Below the pieces are notes generated by a model that worked only from the letters and a program-made list of their open reading frames with translations, searched no databases and was not told the DNA's origin. From NCBI GenBank assembly GCA_020746875.1, contig JAGTJL010000002.1:1798001-1862000 (forward strand): a stretch of 64,000 nt of DNA, written 5' to 3'. The DNA is from Rhexocercosporidium sp. MPI-PUGE-AT-0058 (taxonomy: Eukaryota; Ascomycota; Leotiomycetes; Helotiales). Below, piece after piece: positions 46,013 to 58,247 of the stretch. Position numbers and translations under genes: made by a program. Within the stretch, counting starts at the first letter, position 1, and every line of letters starts with the position of its first letter.

Positions 46013-47026
46013 TCTCAGGAGCTAAGCAATGGCGATCGGTTGAGTATGCCCCTCCCCCTTAGCCCCCATATCTCTCGCCAAAATGTCGCTCCTAGTCTTT
46101 GACTTTCTCGACCCCATCCATTTCTTAGAGACATGGAAGCAGCCGATCCCTTCCTCCCGTCCTCCCTCCCTTTCTTCTCCGCAGGCTGTATACTCCGTAG
46201 TCTACAAGCTATCGGCCCGCTCCCTCTCGATCACGACTCGCAAGAAAAGGGGTTTCTCGAGTTCTGAGGCCATCTCACAGCATCATTGGCCGCGAGATAG
46301 TAAACATTAGATTTCTCCTCTCTCTAGCGGGCACAGGGTCCTGCTCGTCCCGTAGCAACGATGCCACTCTAGCCGACGAGAAATCTAGATCTCGCTGAAT
46401 AGACGAATCGTAGGAGGCGGCCGGGTTCTGCCAGACAAAAGGTGGGCGCGTAAATTCTATTCCCGTAACCAATCACAGTATATCATTCGGAATCCACAGA
46501 AAATCCATGAGTTTTCCGCCCCCCTCATTGGACATCATGCAGTCTTGTGCCTCGCCTGCAGCAGCCTTCTTCTTACTGGTCGTTGCTGCATCGTGGGGTC
46601 GTTTCTATCTCCACTGACAACCGAAAGACCGCTTCTCCAGCCAACGGTGAAGGAAGCCGCTCGAAAGCATGTCAAGAATAGTCACACAGTCACCTCATGC
46701 AGTGCAGAATACTGAGCACAGGTCACAATGCAGACGTCCTGTCATGGCATCATGCTGGCCATTGGCGCTTTGACGACGAAAGCCCATGATATCGAGGGCG
46801 GTTGAGTTCGATACATATACTCGAGCAAGCGCCGGCATCTGCAACGCCTTCTTTCTTGATGTTTCTGACCTTTTTGCGCCGTACCACTTTTGATTGTCTG
46901 CGATTTCCTAACACACTGTCATATTGTAATCATCCTCAGCATATACTAGAAAGTTGACCGGCAACGGCAAAAGCTAGCATTCTAGCAATACCCTCACTGA
47001 AGATACCCAACCATATATCAGGCAAA
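46013..47026. other. Intergenic region and promoter of the SAM-PH gene
   Basis: No gene is supported. The right part should contain the promoter and leader of the SAM-PH gene. Confidence 0.6.
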
Positions 47027-49549
47027 ATGGTACGTTTTCGACGTTTACGGAGACGTTTCGCACCGGTGATACTAATTCTTCACTAGCCTTTGTCGTCGCC
47101 TATGACGCCCATCGATCCCAGAGTGGAGATGTTCCAAAAGGGACAACCCAGAGATGCATTTTTCAACATGAAGGCGCTGGCGCCACGACCAATGTCCGAG
47201 GCCACCGAATTCGACACTGACTTCGAGGATGATATCAGTGAAATAGAAGATAACTCTCCACGGCATAGTGTCAACTCGGTACTTACAGCGTTGCCCATCT
47301 GGAAACCACCTGCTAACAAGAAATAGAGTAGCAGACGAAGTGAGAGGACACTATCATCATTCGAGGAAGTACATACACCCAGTCCGAACTCCAACGAGTT
47401 CAATGGCTTCCACTTCGATCTATCAGCGAAACAAGCAGTTCAAGGACCTCGGGGCCCCCATCTTTTCCGAGCTTCCGTCGACTCTACATTCGAAGAAGAT
47501 GAAGATCAATATACCTTGGCAATGTCTCCTTTGACACCGCGACCTTCGAGTTTCCAAAGAGCACAAATGGATGCGCCGAGAGTTCCAGATATCCCGTCGC
47601 GCCATCACCGCCATCTGAGCTCACTGACTGATGCCGTGGAGAACCTGAACTTGAACGAAGTTGCGCAGTGGACACCCCGCCAAGTCGCGAGGTGGATGCA
47701 CGATGCTGGCTTCGAGCCATCAATCGTTGAGAAGTTTCAGGAGAACGACATTTCCGGCGCGATCTTGATCACCCTAAAGTTTGAAGATCTCCGAGAGCTC
47801 GACATCCCCTCCTTTGGACAACGAACAAAAGTCTGGAACGAGATACATGTCCTACGAGGTAGCGCGCCTGGGACTCCAAAGCCTCCGACTCCCATTGATG
47901 AGGCCATGTCACCTTGTGTTGAGTTCCAGCAAACCGAATTTCAACGTCCCTCGAGGCATACATCCAGACGAGAGAGGAATGGAGAGTGTGGTTCGGATGA
48001 GGAGCCAAGGCGTCGCAAGAGTTCTCGAAGACGACACCGAGCACGCGGGCCAGCAGATATCATCTCACCTCTCGAATCTGTCTCCATTGTCGGCATCGAG
48101 CAACTTATGCCCAAAGCCCACAAGTGCGCCAAAGGAGAGAACTGCTCGAAATGGAGGAAGCAACAGCGCCTGATTGATAACTTCAAGAAAGATCACCCAG
48201 TAAGCCCAGAAGGTGGAACGATCTGGATCGCCGGCGATCCTGGAAATCCACTCACTGCCGGTGCAGTTGCAGAAGCCATTCGACCTGTCTCTGATGCTGT
48301 ACCCTCTGTCGTTGCTTCGTCCGATGTTCTTGGTCCTACTCTGCCTCAATTCCGCCACTTGGAAGAAGCCAGTCTCCGCAATGTTCAACTCCGCGATCCC
48401 CAGGAGAACGTCAAGCAGTTCCTCAGGTTCCAGCACATGGATCCCAATCAAGTGCAGTGGTCCTCAGAAGCGCCCCCTTCTCCTCCTTATGAGATGTTCC
48501 CAGCTCTACAAGCTCCAGCTGGTCCTGCCAACACCAAGCTCCACAACCTTCCCCGTCTAGCAATTCCACCTCCTCGTCCAGTACAGCAACAACCACCAAG
48601 GTCTGCCAGCGCCAATGCTTTCTCGCCATATCGCATGGAGCGTGTTGAGGCAATGTCCCCCGATCTCCGCAATGCGACTCAATCGCCAAATACGGCTGTC
48701 TACCGCTTTGGCACTCCTTTCTCTGAGATGGATATCCCAGTGACAGCGGTCCCCCTTGGTCCTGTTGCACGAGATGCTTCTCAATCAGTTCCTCCTAACA
48801 TGTCCTACCGCCATGCTCCCGCTCCTGCACCCGCACTCGCTCCACCAACCCGCACACAATCCCGCACTTCCGCTCGTCGACCATCCTTCCCCGCCATGCC
48901 CCGCGTCGACGAGAACATCTCCACTGCTCCTCCCACGCAGACCAAGTTCCACCCCCACCAGATTCAGCCTCCTACCCAGCAAGGCCACCAACACTCAAAC
49001 TCCTACCCATGGTCACCTATCACACAACCTGCACAGCGTACCGCGGACGACATCTCAGCCCAGGGTTGGATGAAGAAGCGCAAGACGAAGATGCTCCGCC
49101 ATGAATGGCACGAGCACCACTTCACCCTCAAAGGCACCCGCCTTGCCATGCACAAAGATGCTAGCGCAATAGAGACTCTCGAGTACATAGATGTTGATGA
49201 CTATGCCATTGCATGCTCATCTCTCGCCTCCGGCTCCAAGCTCAACGCAGCCTTCAAGGCGATGAACATCTCCCGAGGCAACAAGGACAAGAAAGACGAG
49301 TCCGCTTTCGCTTTCCAGCTCATCCCCGCCGCTATCGACAAGGGCGTGAGACTCAGGAAGAGAGAGAGCGCCATGGGTGCCAATGGATACAGTGACGGAA
49401 AGGATGCTGGTGCTAAGGCGAAGACACACTACTTCGCTGTCAAGAGCCGAGACGAGCGCATTGACTGGATGAGAGAGTTGATGCTCGCCAAGGCATTGAA
49501 GCAGAAGAGTGAAGGCTATGAAGTTAACTGCAACGGCAACATGATCTAA
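47027..49549 (+). CDS. SAM and PH domain protein
   Basis: Exons 47027..47029, 47087..47278 and 47327..49549 encode 805 residues. Exon 1 is the ATG alone: the start codon is followed at once by GTACGT, and a branch-like ACTAAT and acceptor CACTAG precede PLSSPMTPIDPRVEMF. The SAM domain lies at about 178-243 (WTPRQVARWMHDAGFEPSIV, DISGAILITLKFEDLREL). A long Pro/Ser/Arg-rich middle has many SP sites. The PH domain lies at about 645-790 (GWMKKRKTKMLRHEWHEHHF, THYFAVKSRDERIDWMRELM). SAM-PH proteins in fungi include the Boi-type polarity factors, so a role at the plasma membrane in signalling or polarity is plausible. No SH3 domain is seen, so it is not a plain Boi1/2 copy. Confidence 0.88.
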
Positions 49550-50224
49550 GATATGAAAATACCAAATGAGAAGAGAGACAGAGGAACACTCATTCAGGAG
49601 GAATTTATTATACCAGTTTGATTTCTTTAGTTCTGAGCGAACGGCATTTGTGCCTTTTTTTTCACTTCGGATAATGATCGAGGTCTTGAGAGTACTTTCA
49701 GCGGGCGGCATTGATTGGGCGTTTTGATATGTTTTTGGTATGCCCTACACTTCACTTGAAGTCGAAGAGGGTCGGGATTGGATTGGAAATAGAACACTCC
49801 TTTATGGATAGCTCAGTAGTATAATTCGAATGCCAACTGATATGAACCAATCTTGAGTCTTACTTGTGAGATTATGAATCGCTTGAAGTGACATAAAACA
49901 ATGAATGAAAAGTAAAGAAAGGTGAAACTGTCCATGTTCCCATGAGTCTGAAACGCATCTCAGAAGTGAGACTCCACAAGACAGGTGTAAGATCAACTGA
50001 GCATTTGAACCTCACTCGAGGAGTTGCCAGGAAAGATGCTTGCCCACAAAATCAAGAACAAGACACAGCGGTTAACCCATCAGGGGAATATGCATGCCAA
50101 TGTATGATTATCCGACATATACAACCCACATCACTCCATACTTGTCTATCGTTCTCGTACAATATAGTACACGTCCTAGGGCCCATTACCCGAACGCCCT
50201 TCTCAATGCTCCCCTCCCAGTATT
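49550..50224. other. Spacer between convergent genes
   Basis: The two flanking genes end toward each other, so this should hold both 3' untranslated regions and terminators. No gene is seen. Confidence 0.65.
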
Positions 50225-51187
50225 CTACAATGCAAAAGTCGGCTTCCTCCCCTGAGATGGTCTCGCCCTATCCTCCACCCTCGACCAGTCGATAGTATGC
50301 CACCAGCTCTCTGCAAATGCCTTTTTGCCCCCAACTCCACCAGCCCCCACCCCGTAGTCCGCCACGTAAACATGCTCCCACATGTTGATGCACAGCACAG
50401 GCGTGAGATCGATTCCACCGGGTGCCAATGGCTTCTGACTGTGTTGTCCAAAGGCCCCCACGGTATTGACAGGATCCTCCCTATTCAACCTCCTGATCGC
50501 CTCTGACACAGATTTGTCCTCTGTGTTCATATCCACCGTCTGTTTTCTGTAATGGGCTCCGGGAAACGGCGAGCCAGCTAGGTACGTGCAGAGCAGAGTG
50601 TATTTCCCCGCACGATTCTTCATCAGCCACACGAATCCAGGACCGAACATCGAGCTTGCTGTGACGATGAACTCGCGCTTGAGGGTCTCGATGGAGCCGA
50701 AAGACCTCTTTAGATCCTCCTCGAGGGCTTCTGGCATCGCTGTAGGCTCGGGCGACAGTGCCTCGAAGAAGAAATGGTTGTTGAATGCCATGGATGCATA
50801 ATTAAAGATGGGAGCGGAGTTCGGGTCGCGAGCGTATTTAATGAGGATGTCTTTGGGTGGTTTAGATTCGTAGTCTCCTCCTAAATGATAGTTAGCCAGT
50901 GCCTCTTAATTGCAGCGTCCAAAAAAGGCTCCAAAGCTGATCCACCGCTTCCATGCTAGGATACGACATCATGCAGTAAAGAATCCAATTGCCATACCAG
51001 CTATTAGGTTGTTGAGCTTCTCAACCATCAGACTTTGATATTGTGTCCATGCAATGTCGAAGCCGGCGGGCGAGAGCAGTCCCGGGACTCCATTGTTGAA
51101 AACCGGATTAATCTCTGGAACCGTGACTAGGGATCTCCGGAAAGAATTGAGGCAGAATCGCGCTCGAGGTAATATTGGTCGTAGCAT
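50225..51187 (-). CDS. Mitochondrial small-subunit ribosomal protein with SOD fold (mS42/mS43 family)
   Basis: Two exons (51187..50998, 50880..50225) encode 281 residues. The N-terminus MLRPILPRARFCLNSFRRSL is an Arg-rich mitochondrial targeting peptide. The mature part is an Fe/Mn superoxide dismutase fold: LLSPAGFDIAWTQYQSLMVE, FNYASMAFNNHFFFEALSPE, SSMFGPGFVWLMKNRAGKYT and VLCINMWEHVYVADYGVGAG. In true SODs the last motif reads D-x-W-E-H; here the Asp metal ligand is Asn. Fungal mitoribosomes contain two such SOD-like proteins (Rsm26/mS42 and Mrp1/mS43), and this gene fits that group rather than an enzyme. Which of the two it is cannot be decided by eye. The promoter is shared with the divergent sulfurase gene. 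Confidence 0.88.
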
Positions 51188-51676
51188 GTTGGGATGTGTG
51201 AGAGAGCTACCAACTGCTGTAACCAGCGAACCAAAATATTTGAGTCCTGACCGAATTCAGATCCACCTGTATGCCTGATTTCTAAGGCGGTCACTGACAG
51301 GCACGTGATCAGGGCGCTAAGAGGCTTGCGAGCAGCTGAAGGCGAGCTCCGATTGTCGATAAGGTTGGGGGAAGGAGACCTCCACTCTTCACATTCGCTT
51401 CCACTCTTCAGGCCGGCCCCGTTGCTTTGTCTCCAGTTGAGTCGAATCCGAGCTATTCAGCAAGCATGAAAACTCGAAATCACTTCTGGTTCACGCTGTT
51501 CTCTTCAAGAGAACAAAGCATCTTAGAACCAGAACCGGCTTGACATTTTTGGACCACCCAGTGCTTCCTGTATGTAGCAAGCAAGCAAGCAAGCTCTAGC
51601 CAGTCCCTCCCGACTATCTTTTTGAGGAAGCTCGAAACTTCAAAGCAATTCCTCTTACTTTGCAGAAATCGAAGCA
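51188..51676. promoter_or_regulatory. Divergent promoter, mitoribosomal protein and Mo-cofactor sulfurase
   Basis: A 489-bp gap separates two start codons facing apart. A GCAA tetramer repeat (51577-51593) lies on the sulfurase side. No further signal is clear. Confidence 0.6.
51577..51593. repeat. GCAA tetranucleotide repeat
   Basis: Four units; short microsatellite in the sulfurase leader or promoter. Confidence 0.8.
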
Positions 51677-54363
51677 ATGGCGGATGTATACAATTACAAT
51701 GTGGAAGAATTCAGAGAGACGGAGTATCCAATGCTCAAGGGTAGACATCGCCATGTACAAAGTTCTGAAAATCAAGGCTGACAGTGGCGTAAAGGTGCTA
51801 TCTACCTCGATCATGCCGGCACAACCCTCTATTCAAAGTCACTTATGGAGAAATTCATGTCTGATATGATGTCAAATCTATACGGCAATCCACACTCAGC
51901 TTCTCCCTCTTCCCAATTGTCGACAAACAGAATCGAAGACACTCGCTTGAAAGTGTTACAGTTCTTCAATGCCGACCCCTCCGTATTCGACATCGTGTTT
52001 ACCGCAAATGCGACGGCTGGAATAAAGCTTGTTATGGAGGCTTTTCGGGAATCGAAGGAGGGCTTCAACTATGGCTATCACCGAGATGCACATACAAGCC
52101 TTGTTGGCGTTCGAGAGATTGCTGGAGCAAGTCGGTGTCTAGACGATGAAGACGTAGAGAATTGGCTTTCGGCTTCAGAATCTTTTGTAGAAGACAACTC
52201 GGAATCAGCACTGAACTTGTTCGCCTATCCAGCTCAGTCCAACATGGATGGGAGACGGTTACCACTTTCGTGGATTCCAAGAGCAAGAGCTCGACAGAGC
52301 TCCGGGGTCCCTCCTACATACACACTGTTGGATGCCTCTGCTTTTGTGTCTACTGCTCAGTTGGATTTGAGTGATGCCGACACAGCTCCAGACTTCACAG
52401 TGCTGAGTTTCTACAAAATATTTGGCTTCCCCGATCTTGGCGCTCTGATTGTCCGAAAGGAATCCGGAGCTATTTTGAAGGAACGGAAGTATTTTGGAGG
52501 CGGAACAGTCGATGTGGTCTTGTGCAATAAGGAGCAATGGCATGCCCCAAAAGCAGACTCCCTTCACGAAAGCTTGGAAGATGGTACCCTTTCGTTTCAT
52601 AACATCTTCGCCTTGGATGCTGCTATCGATATTCACAAAAAGCTATACGGGTCTATGGAACAAATTGCTCACCACACTGCATTCCTGGCACAGAACTTGT
52701 ACGATGGCCTCGCGTCACTCCGTCATGCTAATTCGGAACCTGTTTGCCAAATATATTCCCATTACTTTGCTTCAAAGATAGCTGCCAAGAGTCAAGGCCC
52801 TATCGTTGCCTTCAACTTGCGGAATAGCAATGGAGCCTGGGTCAGCAACACCGAGTTCGAGAAACTTGCTGCGGTCCGGAAATTCCACATCAGAAGTGGT
52901 GGACTTTGCAACCCAGGGGGTGTTGCTGCGAGCTTGGGACTTGAACCTTGGGAGATGCGAAAGAATTTCTCAGGTTAGTACCTTTCGAAACTGTTTCCTC
53001 GAAGATATGTCGGTGTCTTGTTTTATCCCGATTCAGCCTTGATATCTCGAGATACGAAAAGGGCATTGCTAATTCGATGGTCCACAGCGGGGTTCAGATG
53101 TGGTGCTGAGACAGACATCTATGCTGGGAAAACCACTGGTGTCATTCGGGCAAGTTTGGGTGCAATGACTACAGTGGGCGATATTGAAGCTTTCATTGCT
53201 TTCATCGATGAGTTCTACGTGGAAAAGGCTCTTCCTGCAGCCGTTGTAGGGTTATCGAATGTTGACGAGTCTGGTACGCTTTTTCTCCCCGCAACTTTTA
53301 TATCGCCAGAACTGCTCCTGATATTCAATGATACACGTACTAACTCTGTGATGCAGTTCAACTCGTCGTAGAAAGCTTGACCATCTACCCTATCAAGAGC
53401 TGTGGTGGTCTAGATATCCCTCTCAACACTGACTGGGAAGTAAGGCCGGAAGGTCTTGCTTGGGACAGAGAATGGTGTCTCGTCCACCAGGGTACTGGAC
53501 AAGCATTGAGTCAGAAGAGACACCCACGTATGGCTCTGTTACGACCTATGATTGACTTCAACGAGGGTGTCCTACGGGTGCGGTTTATTGGATCTACCGA
53601 CGAGATTTCAATCCCCTTGTCATCAAACCCGGCATTCTTCGAATCTATAGGTAGCACGTTACCATCTCGCGTCTGCGGAGATACCATCGTTGCGCATAAA
53701 TATGCAAAACCAGAGATCAATGAATTCTTCTCTAGGATACTAGATGTTCCATGTGCACTAGCTCGCTTTCCCACTGGCGGGTCAGGGTTCAGCACCCGGC
53801 ACGCGAAGGCACATATGCAAAAGCACCAAAAGCCCCAAACGAAATCGCCAATCATGAACCAAGTTCCGGGGACATTCGCTCCTCCAACTCCTCCAGACTC
53901 GGACACAGAAATCCAGAGAAGGCCAATCCTTTTGTCGAATGAGAGCCCCATTTTGGCCATTAACAGAGCAAGTCTGAATGCACTGAACGATGAAATTGCG
54001 AGAGTGGGTGGCAAACCTGCCAGTGCATCAGTATTTCGAGCCAACATTGTCTTGGCATCTCCTCGATCCGATGGCCAGGACCCATACAGTGAAGATCACT
54101 GGACATCTCTGCGGATAGGAAAACAGACATTTCAGATGCTAGGCTCATGTCGGAGGTGCCATATGATCTGCATTGACCAGGCTACCGCAGAGAAAAATGA
54201 CCAGCCGTTCGTAACTCTGGCAAAGACACGCAGGTTCGATTCAAAGATCTTTTTCGGCTCTCATATGTGCCATGTGCCATCCAAAAGCATCACAAAGACG
54301 AGTCAATTCCCAACGATACGAGTTGGAGATGCTGTAACAATAGCCACAGAGGACATTGGATGA
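51677..54363 (+). CDS. hxB: Molybdenum cofactor sulfurase (MOCOS/ABA3/HxB)
   Basis: This enzyme sulfurates the Mo cofactor, activating xanthine dehydrogenase/purine hydroxylase-type enzymes, using sulfur from L-cysteine. Exons 51677..51740, 51795..52973, 53088..53273 and 53357..54363 encode 811 residues, the usual full length. The N-terminal NifS-like PLP domain begins YNVEEFRETEYPMLKG and, across intron 1, AIYLDHAGTTLYSKSLM. The PLP lysine is in SFYKIFGFPDLGALIV (Lys about 229). The sulfur-carrying Cys is in IRSGGLCNPGGVAASLGL (about 393). The C-terminal MOSC part begins LTIYPIKSCGGLDIPLNT and has SVFRANIVLASPRSDGQDPY and FQMLGSCRRCHMICIDQ. All introns join in phase 1. Cytosolic. No key residue is missing. 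Confidence 0.95.
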
Positions 54364-54833
54364 GAAGTTCTGCTTAATGAATACCCGTTTGAATTTCACT
54401 GATGATATGGCCATGCAATATGCCACAATAGCTACTGTTTTACTTGTGAAAAACAATCACCTGGCTTCCTTTTTGATGCCATCTGTCCGAGTTTTCAAGG
54501 GTCTAACAAGGTGCCCATCAGGTATGGTTCTTCCGCGGCAGATGTTCTAGTTCGACCAACAACAACGGAGGATGTTCCGGCTAGTTTGCCACATCTCCGA
54601 CACCCAATCATACTCGCCTCTCATCCCCAGAGATGTGCATGAGCTAATGTCGAGACCGGGCAAAGATGGAGAAGTGTCTAAACGTCATCGCAACAATAAA
54701 AGATTTGCGAACCTCACTGTTATCTCCCATTTACAAACATCATTTCCTTGAAACACTGTAATTGATATATCTACGGTTTTTTCTATCAAATGCACCTATA
54801 ATTTCTATCTCTTTTCCTATTCTCGGGCCTCAA
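54364..54833. other. Intergenic spacer
   Basis: It holds the 3' end of the sulfurase gene and the promoter of the hydrolase gene on the same strand. No gene is seen. Confidence 0.6.
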
Positions 54834-55855
54834 ATGTCTACCGGTGTTGGAATGAGTGCTTGCTGCCTTTCAGGCCAAGTCCACGACGGTACCCCCACCG
54901 GAAAGGTCGAGATTATCGATAACTTGCAAACCTATGTTGCTGCTCCCAAAGATGGCTCGAAGGCAAGGACGATTGTTTTTCTTGTAGATAGTAAGTCTCT
55001 TGGGAATTGTTTGGCTTCTGATTGGACTTTGCTAATGCAATGCCTCTGTTCTAGTTTTTGGATGGGAATTCAAGAATGTTCGGCTCCTTGCCGACAATTA
55101 TGCGAAGGCGGGCTTTTATTGTTATATCCCCGGTAGGCATACTCCGTTTTGAGAAGGATATCTTTTCTTCTGGCTCGTAAGAACTTTGTGTTTTAGGGCT
55201 GTTGATTGTCCCCAAAACCTCCTGACATCCACAGACTGTCCGAAGCATTTGGAACCATACACTGAACACTTGAATAGATGTTCATCAAGGGGACTCAATT
55301 CCACTTGAGTTTCTCAACTCCGTCGAGCCTCCCCTCAAAACTCGCGAGCAACTCACCGTTATTGACAAGACCAAAGCCACCGCCACAGTAGGAACAACTC
55401 TTCCACCATGGCTAATGAAGCATCGCGAAGGAGTCTCCAAGCCCCTCATCGAATCATTCATCAATACCGTCCGTCAAGTCCCCGGCACAGGCAAAGTCGG
55501 CGCCATTGGGTTCTGCTGGGGCGGCCGGTACGCCATCCTTGCGGCCCACGGCGTCGTGGATGCCGCCTACGCGTGCCACCCATCTCTCGTAGCGGTCCCA
55601 GGTGATTTCGACGGTGTCTCTAAGCCACTTTCGTTAGCTGTTGGTGACAAAGACTCGCTACTTAATAATGGTACGGTAGGCCAGATTCAAGATGTTATGG
55701 CGAAGAAGACGGAGCTTCCGCATGAGTTGAGGATTTATGAGGATCAGGTTCATGGGTTTGCGCTTAGGAGCGATTGGAGCTCGGAGAAAGATAAGAAGGC
55801 TATGGATGATTCTGAGAAGCAAGGTGTGGAGTGGTTTAACAAGTACCTGGCTTAG
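54834..55855 (+). CDS. Dienelactone hydrolase family protein
   Basis: Three exons (54834..54990, 55055..55132, 55278..55855) encode 270 residues of an alpha/beta hydrolase, the typical size. The start MSTGVGMSACCLSGQVHDGT carries the CCxxGxxHxGTPxG pattern of the fungal subgroup. The splices restore FLVDIFGWEFKNVRLLADNY and CYIPDVHQGDSIPLEFLN. The catalytic triad is complete: Cys in GFCWGGRYA (about 158), Asp in AVGDKDSLL (about 202-204) and His in EDQVHGFALR (about 237). Dienelactone hydrolases open cyclic lactones in aromatic catabolism, but many fungal members have unknown substrates. No pathway neighbours are present, so the substrate is not assigned. Confidence 0.93.
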
Positions 55856-56689
55856 ATGCTTCTTGGAATTTTTAGAGCGCTCCTAGGTTAGGAACTCTTG
55901 AGTTGATGAGAAACGATTCTTAACGTATCGTTCACTCAATAGATGAATTACAATCATATCAACCCATCACATACAGTATCTCGGTAATGCATGTAGACTT
56001 TCAAAAACACACGACTCCTGCCAAGATACAGTGATATTAACCTCGGTACCAAAACTCTAAATAGTCGGTGATTTACCAACATCCCCCATCCACCTTTCGG
56101 TAGGACCCCATACTCATGATGGCAAGGATATGTAAAGGGTTAAGGATGAATCTCGATCAATGAGGTTCACTTCAGCATACAAGAAATAAAGCCAGAATCG
56201 AGCAATTCGACAACTTCCGACCGAACTTCTGCGAGTTGAAGGTTTGACCAGCCCAATCAGTTCATCCGGTTACTGTAGCTAGTGGCTCTCCTCCCGAAGC
56301 TTGCACAAGTCCCGTGAAACTGAACCAATGAAAAAGTCTAGCCGGGCAAATTTAACCCTGGTAGTAAAATCCGGAGATGAGCTGATCCGGATAGTCTAAG
56401 ACAGGCCTCTAAATCATAAAAGTACGCGCTTCGTCCTTTGGGAAGTCGATGCGAGATTGTGGATCTTGTGCGCTGATGTTTTTTTTCGTCATTATTTAGA
56501 TCTAAAGTTAACGACACTGTTGGACACACTTCGGATGAAACTTGAAAATCGAACGTCTCGTTCTATTTTCTGTACCCGAAGTTGAATTTTTTTTGGCTGT
56601 CAGGAAATTTGTTATTGTTATACAACCTTCAGCTTCACCTTCTTTCGCGAACAATCACGCGCACGACAGCAACAAGCATCCTTGCAATC
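55856..56689. other. Intergenic region, no gene seen
   Basis: 3' region of the hydrolase gene and promoter of the secreted protein gene. Only short open frames. Confidence 0.6.
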
Positions 56690-58247
56690 ATGAATACGCT
56701 TAAGATATCATGGGTCATTGGCCTCATCTGCAGCTTCGCTGTTGGAGTCTGCGCTCAGAGTGGTTCAATTGGCCCAGGCAGTAAGGAATCCGCTGACAAT
56801 CCAATTGCGGATGTATATCCAAACGGAATCACGGGTACCTTCAACAGTACAATTTTCGTAGGTCAGGTTCCTGTGCTGAGTAGCTAATGTCTAACAGGGA
56901 ACAGGTTGTTCCCATTCCCTTCAAGATTGCTCGATCGATCATCCCCAAGCAGTGGGGTATCAATAGGAAGGCTTACTGCAAGCGTAGGTGGTCCTCCGTT
57001 CACTTGCTTTTCCGGTTTTTTATTGGAAATTTTTGGGTCAACCGATCTCCCGCTCTCCGTTTTGATAGGAATTATCAATGCTGACTTCAACTTTATAGTC
57101 CTTCCTGGCTTTCCTGCTGATTCCTATCCGCTCGTGATCCGGTCCGGTGTTGATCATGACATTGGTGTTCGTGCATTTAACTTCAGGTTGGTATGTACTC
57201 TGGCTTTGGAACTCTTGTTAGACACGCCAGTGCTGACTCCCTTCCCAGGACGACTTCCAGGTACTGTACTTAGCTCATTCTGCCAAGCTGGTCTCCTAAA
57301 ATTGCTACAGCTCTTTCATACCATGTTCCCATTCGTCGACCTTCTGGGTGACGGGTACTCAAGCTTCACTTATAAGAAGTATCTCCTGCTTTCAGCCACA
57401 AATACTCAAGGAATTGGTATGTGCTCCTCCCAAATATTTTCTACTGCTATTCGTACCGCAAAGCAATCAAGCGCATACTCATGATATGATGAACAGCTGC
57501 AACCATTGAGTATGGAACAATTCCAGTGCCCTCTACCTTCAGCCCAGACCTCGAGGCTTATGCATACTCGGCTCCTGGAATCGGTGTGAGACCTGGCGAA
57601 AGATACTTTAACGCCTATTCTGCTCTCAAGCCGCCCGGAACTCCAACTGCCGCTGTCAAGTTTACTTCCATTGGGGCTGTAGGCCCGTGGCCTATGGAAT
57701 TGTAAGATGCTGAGATCCTCGTATGACTTAGAAATCGCTGACCTGTGTTCTCAGTTACGTCAATGCTACTAATCAGGTTGGTTCTCCTCTGTTCGGGGCC
57801 TAGTTCGGAAAAGATTCAAATTTTGAACGGAGTCAATCATTTCCAACTTTTGGCCTTGGGAACAATTGCTAACCAGAGACAGCCAATTTTTGAGAATGGA
57901 GTGTTGTGTGACAACCAAATCTTCTTCTAGTACGTAAGCCTTGAATTCCTCCAACCTCTTTCAAGCTACCAATTCGTTTGTATACTTCTACACAACGAGG
58001 ACAATTTGCTGACAGGGGAAACAGTAACACGACTCTATCAACGGGTGAGAATGCTCCTCGCGGAATAAAAGGTTCAGTCACCTTAAACGCTCCACTACTT
58101 CCCAACGACTCGACTTTCCGCAACGTCTTCGGAATCCGTGTCGATACAGCGTTTCTTGAAATCACCAAGGTTCCATGTGATCAGCTTAAGGGTTATCATG
58201 GGACTGGGCCAGGAGACAGTGGCAACGGTGGAAGTTCTCGTAATTAA
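56690..58247 (+). CDS. Unrecognised secreted protein with nine exons
   Basis: The spliced model 56690..56857, 56905..56983, 57099..57190, 57249..57260, 57311..57416, 57497..57701, 57755..57776, 57877..57929, 58025..58247 gives 319 residues with every phase matching. A signal peptide (SWVIGLICSFAVGVCAQ) starts it, with no later membrane helix. Landmarks are VVPIPFKIARSIIPKQWGI, LLPGFPADSYPLVIRSGVDH, FPFVDLLGDGYSSFTYKKYL, GVLCDNQIFFYNTTL and VFGIRVDTAFLEI. It resembles a conserved family of secreted fungal hypothetical proteins; I recall an acetoacetate-decarboxylase-like barrel as possible but cannot support it. Exon 4 is 12 nt and exon 7 is 22 nt. The small exons are the least certain part, though phases and continuity are good. 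Confidence 0.75.
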
